Source of the DNA: Phaseolus vulgaris
Lineage: Eukaryota; Streptophyta; Magnoliopsida; Fabales; Fabaceae
Direction of reading: 5' to 3'
Assembly (NCBI RefSeq): GCF_000499845.2
Contig: NC_023751.2
Location: 11,261,564-11,325,563, forward strand
Length of the DNA: 64,000 nt
Part shown: one piece after another, positions 49,930 through 62,540 of the stretch
How the letters are laid out: every line of letters begins with the position of its first letter
Numbering within the stretch: position 1 is the first letter of the stretch
Program-made: the position numbers and the translations under genes
Notes under the pieces: generated by a model
Told to the model about the DNA's origin: nothing
Database searches by the model: none
The model's input: the letters and a program-made list of their open reading frames with translations, nothing else

Positions 49930-52650
49930 AGGGTGAAGAATGAGATGATGATAATGATGAGAAAAGAGATTAGATTGTTTTGTTGACCAGTGACAGACAG
50001 GGGCACGTTTGCGTCTTAACCTAGCCGCCTTTTAATACCGCTTGCTTAAATTATGTGAAATTGTCTCTGACTTAGGTGCGAATAGAATGATGTAACTGTA
50101 ATAGGAGTACCATTCTCACTGGACCACATGCTATGCATCATTTTTAACGTGTTGTTTGGTCACCTATGGTACACAATTATTTATATCTTTAAGGTTCTAG
50201 GTAACACCTTACCACCCACCTACGGTTGCTTTTAACATCCCACGATACATTGCCAATTTTTTAGATCCACGCCCTTCTTAATTACTAACACTTTTCTCAC
50301 TTTTTATACTTCATCTCTCAAACTACAGGTCTACCTACATTTTTTTCAATTTTAAGTTCCCAACCAATGTTATATATATAAATAAAGGGTAATAATTAGC
50401 ATTTTAGTAAATGTCTTCTATATAATATAATAAGTTTTTATTACCTTGTGTAGTTATGTTAAATTTAATCCAATTAAGAAACCATAAAAATAATCAAATA
50501 ATTCATGTTGGTGTTCTATATTTGAAAATGTAATTACATCCATTTTAATGTAAATCTTTGTGACTATGATCAATATAAAAGCAATTGTTGGTTTGAAGTA
50601 AAGTTTAGTATTAAATAATTGATATGGGTCTCTTTGACGAGGGTGTATGTGTAATGGCAAGCAATGAAGCATGAGCACATCAACCCCATTCTGTGTGTTT
50701 GTCTTAGTCATAAATATATGATGACTTGTGTTTAAGTTGTAATAGTCAAATAGAAGGTGGTATTAGAAATATGCAACCTTTGATAGTTCTCAATTTCGGT
50801 GGCGGTAAGCAAAGGATGAACTTCAATTCTAGAAGAAAGTGACATTTTCTTTCTAATCCTTATTATATTATGATGATTACGATACTTCAGAATCATACAT
50901 CATAGTTCTTTTTTCCATAATTTTATAGTAATTAGTTATTAAAATAATTTATGCACTCTATCTTAATATTATATATAAATAGATTTATTTTTTCCATTAG
51001 TTTGGTAACGACTAAATCAAGTTTGATTTTTTTATATGTTTAAACCGACCTGACTACCTCTGTGGCAATGAAAGTCGTGATGAGTACTTCTTTTATTCTA
51101 ACACAGTAAAGTTGTCATATTTTATACTCGTACAATTTAAAAAATAAGCTTTGATGTTATATATCGATCACAATATACTATAATAAGATGTTTGTTAATT
51201 TCTTTTCCATTTAGAACCGAAAACTATGGTATTCTAGTTAACGTGAGGTCGATCCGTATCTGGATAAGTTTCTGGTGGTCTCATTTTAAATTCTAGTGAT
51301 TCAACTTTCTTGGAATAAGAGGAATTTTTTTTTGCGAGCATAAAATATAGTGAATATAAAATAAAGTGATTATTAAATTAGATATGAGATTTCTAAAACA
51401 TACTCTGTTATATATAAATTGAATTGTAACCTTTCCACCTTTAATTATGATCTTAATTGAATGATTTAAGCTAATTGATTGAAATCCCTTAATTTATGCT
51501 CCTTCATAATGTAAGATACATAACGATCTATAAATAACCAAACATCGGATTAAACACATAACAGATGATTTTTTTATTAAGAATAAAACTAATTGAAGCA
51601 TAGAACCAAAAGATGTAAGATTAATTTGGTACATATGCTTTAATAATTTGTTTTGAAAAATTACCGTAAGATTTTATTATATTTTGAAATATTATGGTTA
51701 AGTTGCCTTTTTTTATCCTTTTTAGTACTATATTTATGCGAATTCAGTCTATCAGATTGAGTTTATACTCATTTAAAAAAAAAAATATTCTTTTAATGCT
51801 TTTATGGTAGTGTTAGGTTTTCAAATATATCACGAGTGAAGGTTATGTATTAACAAGTCCTTAACATATGCAGTTCTATATGATTACATAAACATGGAAG
51901 AAATTGTATTGACAGGGGTTAATGTGAGAAAATAAAAAATTAGACATTTGCTACACTCGTGGGTCCAATTAATGCTAAAATACTGCAAGCATTAAGGTGA
52001 AATATTAAATGTGGCGAGAGATGAAATCCCTTGAATGCAAACTCCCACGTAGCAGTGCATTGAAATTTCTTTGGCCATGAAAAAGACTTTAGAAATAGTA
52101 CAGCAAGAGGAGACACTTGGCATTTTCTTATCCTCGTGTCATCTAAAGTAAATGCAGGATCAAAGATTATCCATGTATTTGTCCCTTTCTTCCATGTCAA
52201 ATATATTGTGCTTTCAATTTCAAATATTCTTATCAACACAACAAAAAGTTACAAAGTACAAAGGAAAACCATGTTAGCATGTCCCAAGAATATCATTAAC
52301 AGCATCTCCAAGAATTGCTTGCAGAATGAGCATTTTTGAAACAGTATCTTTATAGGTAGAAAAACAAAAGGGAATAGGGTGTGAGAGGATGGGATGCAAA
52401 TGCAATGGGGGGCAGAAGAAGAGGTTTAGGTGGTTGAGAAAGAAAGAAGGTGGGGAAAGGAAGAGAAAAGAGTGAGTTTTTCTTCTTAATTATGGTGGTT
52501 GTTAAAAATTATCATTACGTGAAGATTTTCTTTTAAAAAGTGTGTGGTGTTTTAACATTAATATTTTTAAATTATTAATTTGGAAAAATATATATTTTTA
52601 ATTATTTTAAAAAATATAAACGATTAAACAGAATTTTTTAAAATATAACG
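49930..52650. other. Intergenic region
   Basis: The part up to about 50350 is less AT-rich and probably contains promoter of the DUF1645 gene. No gene is supported further on. A purine-rich stretch (mostly G and A on the plus strand) covers about 52355-52475. Confidence 0.5.
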
Positions 52651-52669
52651 AATCAATCTGAAATAAAGG

Positions 52670-53515
52670 TATGTAAAGGTGCCAGGCCGACTCGTTCCTC
52701 ATAAACTCGTCCTGCCTTTAGCCTGTAAAGTACAGGTAGGGTTGGCTCGTTCCAAGTAAGGAGTGGAGACTTATTTCACTAGTCCGTCCCATATAAGAAA
52801 TAACTCACAAGTTTGCGAGCCAGCCTGCATAACTTTTTTTAAAAAATAAATAAAATTTTATTAATTATAAAAAAATTATTCCTTCTTATTATTAACAAAT
52901 TAAAATTTTATCCGTGTTTCAATTAAGATAAAGATATATATATATATATATAAAAGTATGATGGTTGTCGGAAGACTTGATTAAAAATAATTAAAGTTTT
53001 CATTGTATTTACTTTTTCCTATATATGTATGTAAAAGTATAAGAATATCTTATTAAAGTTTTGTTACAAAATGTTTTAATGAAGATGACTAATTTGTTAA
53101 CTATCCTAATTGAAATCTCTTCTTTATATTATTTTTTATTATTATTTTTTAAATAAAAATTTACTTAAAATTAATTCCACTATCATTCTTAATATTAAAC
53201 AAAACATTTCTTTTTCTAATACATTAAATTTAATTTTTTTAAATAAAATAAAATGAAGGTCACACTACAATAATAAGGTGAATAAGGTATGATTTATTTT
53301 TTTTTACAAAAAAGTAAAATAATTATTTTTTTATTTATGGCCGGTGGGTCAACCTGCCTCGCTCCACTGTTGACGCACACAGATTGCGGGTTATGCAGGA
53401 CGAGCCAAAACGAGTCAACGAACTAAATTAATAAATCTGTCCCATACTTTTGGATAACATAATGCAAATCAGTCCACATGACCCATCCTATATTGTCATC
53501 ATAGGTAAAAGATTG
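52670..53515. mobile_element. Probable transposon with GC-rich inverted ends and AT-rich core
   Basis: The left end (52670-52830) has 'caggccgactcgttcctcat', 'ctcgtcctgcc', 'tagtccgtcccatataag' and 'gcgagcc'. The right end (53340-53480) has the complementary words: 'gcaggacgagcc', 'aacgagtcaacg' and 'tctgtcccata'. The core is AT-rich and non-coding and contains a TA run at 52936-52953. Similar GC-rich-ended elements are frequent in plant genomes, but I cannot name the superfamily and found no target duplication. Confidence 0.5.
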
Positions 53516-53579
53516 AAAAACAACTTATTAATAATTTAGCCGCAATAAAAAATAAGGAGGTTGATATAATTTTTTACTT

Positions 53580-53675
53580 TTACTATGTGGTGGGAGTTGA
53601 ATAAAGAAGTCTATTATTCTCCGATTTCTCTATACTTCCTAAATCCTAATTATTAGTTTTTAATTTTTAAACTTT
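53580..53675. repeat. Dispersed repeat, second copy
   Basis: A diverged match to 44335-44445 in the same orientation. Confidence 0.4.
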
Positions 53676-54244
53676 TGCATCCATCAAACCCAAACTTAAT
53701 GCATGTCAAAACTCTATTTAAACGTTTAGACGAATTAGACCAAGTAAATTATATCTTCAGCTGATTTCACAGATTAAGAAAATCATTCTTGAGTTTTTTT
53801 ATTTTGGAAATATCCTTATCCGTGAGTTAAACCTAAAATTTATTTTTTAATAATATTATTAATGTTTATATTTTGTTAGGTCTTTATCTTAACAATAACA
53901 CATTTTTTGCTTATTGATAAGTGGTTAAAGTTGCATTATTATGATATAGTAGGTCAAGAGATGAGGCGAAGTTTCAAAATATTGATTACAGAGGTTGGTG
54001 AAGGATGTGATGTGTGAATCAATTGCTTGGAGAGTAGAAAGTCTCCTAGCCTTAAGCTTTTTAAACATAGAGGTTGCAAATATCAAGTATAGCTATCTTA
54101 AATAAAAACTCATTATTCAAACAGAACTACTAATTTCACCGTTGATTGATTAATTAGTATGAAAAAATTTATATGGCTGCAATTTTGCAAAATGAAAAAG
54201 TTTTATGAGAAATGAAATGCTTCTTATTTATATTTGATTTAGGA

Positions 54245-54690
54245 GAAACTAGAGCTACCTCCCCTAATATAATATAAAAAATAAACGTACATGTACTGGT
54301 TGGTACTGGACGAGTCAGTCTCGATCTCGGTTATTGATCGTCCGAGTTAAAGAACACCTTAAAACATATAATAAATAATGGTAACAACCGTTACCAATCT
54401 ATATCCCGAAATATCTCTGACAAACCAGCTAAAACAGAATTAACTGAAAAATGTACATCCCTAGTAATAAGGGATCACGATGCACGTCAAATAATAACTC
54501 ATGGACGGCCCATCAGGACCAGGGTCCATAAACCAATACTATAAATAGAGCCCTCTGTGAAGAAATAAGGTACGCTTTTGACATTTACCAGAACACACAC
54601 TTAAACTAAAATAATTACTTAAAAGTCATAGATACTATCTAGACTCTCTACTTATAAAATAAACAATCATTTCCTTATATTTTTAATAAA
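54245..54690 (+). mobile_element. LTR-like sequence of a retrotransposon
   Basis: A GC-richer island in AT-rich spacer, with a promoter-like order: 'ggacggcccatcaggaccag', then 'tactataaatagagccctct', then 'gtgaagaaataaggtacgct'. A TATA box followed at once by a short transcribed-looking segment is typical of LTR U3-R regions. No primer-binding site, gag or pol was found beside it, so a solo or truncated LTR is the best guess. Confidence 0.4.
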
Positions 54691-54699
54691 ATAATATTC

Positions 54700-56700
54700 A
54701 CACCCGATACTTTTTAAATAGACATTTACTTTTTGAATATTTTTAGTAAATAACATTAATTTCTCTTATATTTTTTTATAAATTTATACTACGTTTTTAT
54801 TTTATATGAAAATAATTTTTTATAAGAAAAAATTGAATGATTTAATCATATAAAATTGAACTCATTTTTATCTCAAAGTCTTAAATGATGTTTATGTTTT
54901 GAGAATAACGAGCGAAACACATAACATATATTCTATCCTTATTCAGTTCGAAAATTTATTTGGCAAACAATAGTGATGGTATCCCAAGTGAAATTAGTCT
55001 CTGGTCTATTCCGTTGGAGTAAACTTGTTGTAACACAGAAAAATATATCAGACTTTAAGTTTAAATTACATATTCACCCTTCGCATGCTATTAATAAAGT
55101 AAAATTTGTACTCGTATTTTATTTATATTTATACTTGCATTAACATCAAATGTAAATATAATAATAAGATAATAAACTTAATAGTATGTTTTATAGTTGC
55201 TTATTTATTTATTTTTATCAAAAGTACTATTTTCTAAAAAATATTACTATTTATATTTTTCTAAGATAACTTATAATGTAATGAAAATATAAATTATGTG
55301 ACATTTTTAATACATAATGAAACCATCATACTTTTTATATTTAAAAGCTTTCATTTTTATTTTTTTTATTTTAAATTTGTCTATAGAAGTTTTCTAAATA
55401 AAACAAGGAATTGAGTCTCACTTATTTATTAAAAATATAAGCAAAATAAATATTATTTATTAAAAATATATAAAAAAGTAAATGTTTATTTAAAAACTAA
55501 TGGATATGAATGTCATTTTATTAAAACAACTATGAAAATAAGTGATTTTAAAACCCAAAGAAGTGTGAGTATCAATTAAAATAACCTTAACAGTTTGACT
55601 TAATTGTGAATTTTTATAAGCTAATTAATTTTTACGATGGATCTGATATAATGTATGCTAAATTATAATGGCTGGATAGATCTTTTGAAAAGAAATTAAA
55701 TTTTAGAAATTTATGAAGAGTTTAAAATCATATTTAAAAAGTAAAGAGGAAATAAATATTTTCATACTTAATCGTCTTTTATATCTACATCTCTTCTCTT
55801 TACTCTTCACCTTCACGGTTTAGTCTGGACATTATTAACTTAGTCAAGAATTGGTCGATGTCAATGTTATTTTTTTTCACTAATATATGCCAATATTAAT
55901 TAATAATCAGTGTTGGTAAGAGTCTTTTTAGTCAACATTTTTTTTAATCACAACGTAATTAGAGTTATTTTAAGGGTGGTGTGTATTTTTTTTTATAAAA
56001 GCTTTCATGTAGACAAGATGGTGTGTATTTATTATTAGAGTTATTTTTTTTTACATTAGTCAATTTAATTTTTACTTACATTGCCCAGCAGCAATACTTT
56101 TATTTAGTTAACATAGTTCTTATTTTAATTTTTCTTATTTGTTCTAAAGATGATTATCTAAAAACTCATCTAATACGCATACACTAAAATTAAAAAAAAA
56201 GGATTTGCATGAAGTAAAAAGGTATTTAAACCTATACGAAATTGTAACTATCACATAGAAATCCTCATTTAATGCAAAAAAAAAATCTTCTAAAAATCAA
56301 GGAAATTTGTTTAAGGACAAATTGAGTGCTCAATGTAGAGATAGAAGAAATATCGGCATTGCTATTTACATGGAAACTATTTACCTATCTCATGATGATA
56401 GCCTCTCCATTACTCCTACAAGGGTCCAGTTTTCAAGTGAAGGAGTGCACTAGATAAGGTACATTTATAGTCATTAATTAAAAAATTAATGGTTAGAATC
56501 TGTGATTAAAAACTAAGTGCATATATATAACAAAACTTTAAATAAATTACAATGACTATTAGTGCACTTTATTGCCTAATATACACTACTCACTTTATTA
56601 AAGCTAAATCAATCTAGCCTTAAAAATGACTACTGAAAAGAAAATGAATTTTATCCATTCACTATGCCAAATCATTATATTAAACCTTGAAGCATGAAAA
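54700..56700. other. AT-rich intergenic region
   Basis: No gene supported. 'atttattaaaaatata' is repeated around 55422-55475. The end of this region is the 3' flank of the uroporphyrinogen-III synthase gene. Confidence 0.55.
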
Positions 56701-56741
56701 ACGGTTGTAAACATCTCCAGGTTGCAGCGAAGGGCTGAGAC

Positions 56742-59700
56742 CTACCATAATAATTCATCATAGGAACCTAATGCTTCCAGAATGCTTTCTACCCAGCTGT
56801 CAGGAAGAAGGTTACCAGAAAACAAATGTTATTAACAGGATCTCAAACCAGTCTAACGGACTAATAAACTAAATTATCATAGGTCAATTCAAGTCTATAT
56901 ATAACAAAAATGAGATTTTAGTCCTAAAACTTATCAAGTAGTCAGTTTAGTCCACATTACCGAACAATAGTAATTTTAGTTCCTGAAATTACAAAATTAA
57001 AGATTAAATGATAATGTAAAAAATTTAGGATTTAATTTAGTATTTTCATTGTCTATACTAGCAAAAGGGTCTCTTTATGTACTATACCAACTTAGCATCC
57101 CATAGATTAGGAGGTGAAAAGAGGGTTAATTACCGGAAGGAACTTATAAAAATTCATTTACTATAAAATATAAAAATAATCATATTCACTACAACCTTTT
57201 AGCAGAGAAATTTGGCATTGTCTATATTTTTGTAGTGATTTCTGTAATTTCCCAAAGGTTCATGTTAACTCCCAAAAATTCAACTGCAACAACTTAATAG
57301 CATAGAAGGAAACATGACACGAAATAAAACAATATGTACAGGTCAAATATAGGCAACAGTAACAGAAAAAAAAAGTTTTTTAAAAAGGGGAAATTGAACA
57401 AATAGATCCTAAGCTATAGCCACTATGAACTCTTCGGATGACGTGAGGTCATAAAAATTAGCAAACAAAAACTCTTCTGTCCGTTAACAAAGTGCGTCAT
57501 TCATCATGCAATTTGCACATTTTCATTAACATGCATAACAATGGTCAGTAAGAAAATATATATTTTATTTAATTTAAATTATATTATACAAAATAAGTAT
57601 ATAATAACCAAAGAAAATGAAATCAATAGGCAAAAAAATCTTCTCTCATTTTTTTGAAAATGTTGACAAATTGGAGACTATCATGTGCAATTAATAATAA
57701 CCATGTGCCAAGTAACATGTAGCTAACTGGAGGAAAAGATTTGATTGCAGAATTTTGAAAGTTTGAGAATATCTCGTGAAGATTCTAAAATTTTGGTTAC
57801 TTCAAAATGGCAGATAAAGCTTATGGTGTTTTCTCTTTTAAACTAGAGATATTCTTATATATTCCAAGCCTATACTCAATTCCAAAATTATTTTAAGAGG
57901 AAGAAACCTTCTCCGTATGACCACACAGTGAACACTCATAAATAAAACAGGTACGGAATAATTATTCAAAGAAATATCACAGGAAAGATCCGGAGAAAGA
58001 ATTACTAAAAAGTGGTTCTGTGATTACCCTTCGAGGCCAGGTTGTTTTGGGTAGAACACATTAGTGAAGCCTAAACTTCTTGCCATTGTGGCAGTTGTCT
58101 CACCAATGCATGCAACAGAATTGTTCCACTCCAAATCTGAAAGAATATTCTTCCAGGCACTGTGACAGCAGATTAACTGAACTTGGTAAATTATCTCAAT
58201 GGGGAAACTGAGTAAACAGAAAAGGTACAACCTCTTAAGAAACGCGTTCCTACTTATTTCTACTGCACAAAATAAGATAAAGCAAGTTTTCCATGATTCA
58301 TACAGTACCAGGAGTCATTCTGAAAAGGTAAAAAACAGTATCCCACTTAATTGGTATGAAAACAGTCATTGGATGCTTTAAGAAAGCTTAACACATTTCA
58401 CCCCCTTACATAGAATTGAATATAGACTTCAAATATAGCAAACTATCCGAAGGTTTGAACTGAATATAAAATTATAAAAATTTAAAAGGGAAAAAAGATA
58501 GAGTAAAGAGAAGCTCACCGAATAGCAGATGGTGAAGCTACTGTAAGAACAGGGGCATCAAGTGCTAGCTTTAGAACCGTATGGTCAACATGTTGAACCG
58601 GAACCTGACAAAGAAGTTTCAAAGTAGGGGAAGCAGTGAATCTCTCAAAGATAGAGACACATAAATAGCTCACTCTAGTCTAGAAGTTGTTCCAAACGCA
58701 AGAAATGATCGGTTATGATCAAAGCTATGTAAAACAAATTGTTGTGTAAAAAAATGACAATAAAACATAAGCCATTGTACCGATAATTTATAGACAGCCC
58801 ATGTTCTGAGGTTATAACTTACAAACATCACATAATAAATGTTATGGTATATGCATTTTGCAGAAGCACGAGAAACAATTAAAGAACTATAAGAAGCAAA
58901 ATATATTATCTCTAACAAAAAGAAGAGAAAATATAGAAGACTAAAAGAGCCAATGAGAACTGTATTTGTAAGAGTGGAATTAAACTGAAACATACTACAA
59001 CAAAGGTTCTATAGGATACAGGAAAGAAACTAAACCACAAACTAATTAATAGCTAATATCAAAACCAACACAATAACCATATATTTTATACAGTAAAAAT
59101 AGACAACCAAAAAGAGCCACTTGCTTTGAGAGTCAAATACTCAACAATAAAGATACAAGAGACATATTGTAAGGACACAATTGTCTGCTTTTATAACCTT
59201 TTCCTTCAAACTGCATAACAGGGCGCATGCACAAGATACATACATAAATATGTAAATACCTACATACATACAAGTAAATTGTTTTAACATTAATAAACAT
59301 TAAATTTGAATAGTTTAACCCAACTAATCATATGAAACACCAAAAGAATATGCAGGGCTTGTAAGGAAGAAAATATGGCTAAAACAATGTACCGTCGTAT
59401 AGGTATTCATTCTAGTAACCTCAAATCCACGGTTTGAAAGTCCATCCTCTGGTTACATCAATGCCACAGACAATTAGCATATCATCGCCTTCACATTTAT
59501 TAATCCAAATACTGAACTTAAAACTAGTATCTATTTAAAAGGCAATAAGACATCTTATGTACCAATCTCATTGCCAGCCTTTGCAGAAGCAGGATACAGA
59601 ACGGTGCACTTATTTCCAATCTTAGGAAGCTCAGTAGCCAAAACCTTTCCTGTTGCTGGAAATTATCAAAACCATAATAAGTTTCATTTTCAGAAGTTGA

Positions 59701-62503
59701 AGCTTTAAATTGCAGTTAGGCAAAAACAATACTATGAGACAAAACCTACCAATGAAATGCTAAAATCATGGTTAGAATCTTTCATTTCCTCCAAAGTAAA
59801 GGAATGGTCAAAGTCGTGATCTCCCCTATCTAGAGCATATCTTGAAACTATTAAGGTTAAACTATTTATTTAGTCCATGTAGTTGACACTGCTTTAAGTT
59901 TGAGTCTCTAGACAAAAACAAATATAAGTTTAGTTCCAATACCTGCATTTTTGTTGAAGAATGGTCCTTGTCATTAAATCTTTGTTAACGGCATCAAGGT
60001 GTGGATGACATGTAGCAATGACATGGCTGAAAATTAATCATTAGGTACTTATAAGGACACTACCTTAAGAATTAGTTCCTGTATAAAAGAAAAATGTAAG
60101 TCCTTTATATAGAATGCTCCGTGCCATTATGTTCTTCCTTGGCTCTGTCAATGTAAGACTCTTGTCATCAAAACTACAGTCATGCACTTGTCTCCCAACA
60201 ATGGTTGGAAATAGACACCTAAGTTCATCAGAAGGTGACTGATGACAATTATCTAGAGAACAAAGCACAGATGGAGGAAACCTTAAACAATAGCTGGAAA
60301 TATTCGTTGTCTTCAAAATTCTTAAAATCAGTATTGAATTGAATACATAATCAGCTTTTGTCAAACGACTGATAAAACTTTAAGACTTCATCTGTTAGTG
60401 CATCAGTTTTGGAGAATTGGAAGTAGTAGCTCAAACCTAAATGCCTAGTGCTTCAGCTTTTGCCCCTAGTACTCCTCTTAAATGTTCTTTTGAAGGTTTA
60501 ATCGAGTGGTGTTGGCATGGTCATAAGGTGTGTGTATGCTATTACATGCCCAGGGATGGACTTGGTGATTGAAGCAGTAGGGGTGTTAAGAAGAGGAAGT
60601 ATATTCAAGCATAAAATCTAAGAAGGTGCTCATTGTAGTCCCTGGTAAAGGAGACATCCCCACCTGTGGTTGGTAATCACACTGCCAACCCATATTGAAC
60701 CATTATTAGCAAGGCTTCTTGAACGAGTTAAGGAAGAATGTTAAGATGGAAATATCATGTATTAATAACTAAAACTTGATTTTTTTGTTCCATGCAGGTA
60801 TTCCTAAAGTAATACGACCTATAGGGACCAAGAGATTTTCATTCACATTATTGTCACTTGTCAATCATGTCAGCCACATATGGCAGTGCTAACAAATATG
60901 TAATGGTTGAGACCAGTCGTCAACAAAAATGCAGGTGTAGAGACTAAAACTTCTGTTTTTCTCATCCAAGGAAAAGTACTTAAAGTAGCATCAACTGAGC
61001 AATCTAAATGAATATTTAAACCAACTATTCATGTTATTCCGTACTTGTCTTTAATAGCCTAAAGCATTTGAGATGCAGGAGATTACTTTATATATTTATT
61101 TAGTCAATCAAGGTAAAGAAGTGAGACTATGGGTAGTAAAATGCAGGACAGGAGTCATTTAAATTCAGTTTCGGCCTACACCTAATTACACAGATGGATA
61201 CCTCTTGATGGCACAAAGGCAATATCAAGGGATAGGTTTGAAGACTGCAACGTTTCCTCGAAAATGCTTGCAGTGCCAGTCCCAACAACACCTATCTTGA
61301 CATGAGGCATCCCGGAAGCTCTAGGTACAACAATCAAGAGAGACAATCATTTATTATAAATATTAAAGTGTTCACCAAAATCATACAAAATTGCAGTGTG
61401 CACAAATGCTTAGTTATTTATGTTATTCTTTGTATTGTTGCATTTAACAAACTATAAAATTTATCAACAAAATAGATCAAACAATAAACAACCATCTTTA
61501 ATAATTTACACTTGCATCTTTGATAACTAATGCACGATCTAGATAATAAGATAACATGTTGCATAACAAGATATTTGAAGTCCTCTTCCCATATGAATAC
61601 ATAGTTAAAGGGAAGTAATGCAAATTATTAAACTCCTATAAAAGTTAATTAGAGTAATAAGAGAAAATATATCAAGTGGGTGGTATCACCGAAGAAAATA
61701 AATGATAAGAATTTAGCAGAAATATCATGACACTTTACAAACTTTAGAATACTCCCATCATGTAAATTGTGACTTTTTTCACTTGTCAACTAATAAGTAC
61801 ATCTCAAATGGAAGGGACATACTATGGGGTCTAACTTTACTTTATTTGGATCCCATTATGCCACATTATGTTTAAGACTTTCTTGCAATTTTTGCTCAAA
61901 TACAAAGGGGTCTTATAAGACCCACACTTTAATAATTTTTTATTTACACTTTAATTTTTCAAAACTTAAAAGAACAATTTTTTATTCTTATGACGAAGGT
62001 CTTATTACAAGTTAAAATCCTAAATTCATCCTACATCAATGTTCCTCCAGTGGGGTGTCTTATAAGAACAAGATTACTCTGACTATAACTCTTGTATGGA
62101 GATGCCCAAAATGCATATTTGGCTTGTCTTGGAAGGCTAAAGAATGGTCAGATTAATTTTAAAAATCATTTGGATGTGACTAAAGGTTACTTCTGAAAAA
62201 ATGTTTTAATTCAATTCAAAATAAATAATTTGTTTAAAATTCACTTCATTCAAGAGAAAATTTGCTCTAATTACTGATTCTTTACCTCCATGCCTCTAGA
62301 AAGACCGAGCCTGCCTCAGGAGAAGTTATGACAACCCAGTCAAATGCATTGTCTGCATGTATCAAGGATAAGGGGAAGTAACGAATCAGTGAAAAATTAT
62401 AAGGCACTTACATGCATGACTGATCTTGTCATTGTATCAGAAAAGATGGATGAGATATAACATGCAATTTGCAAACAATTTTTATGTTGACAAAAAACTA
62501 TAC

Positions 62504-62540
<37 letters not shown>

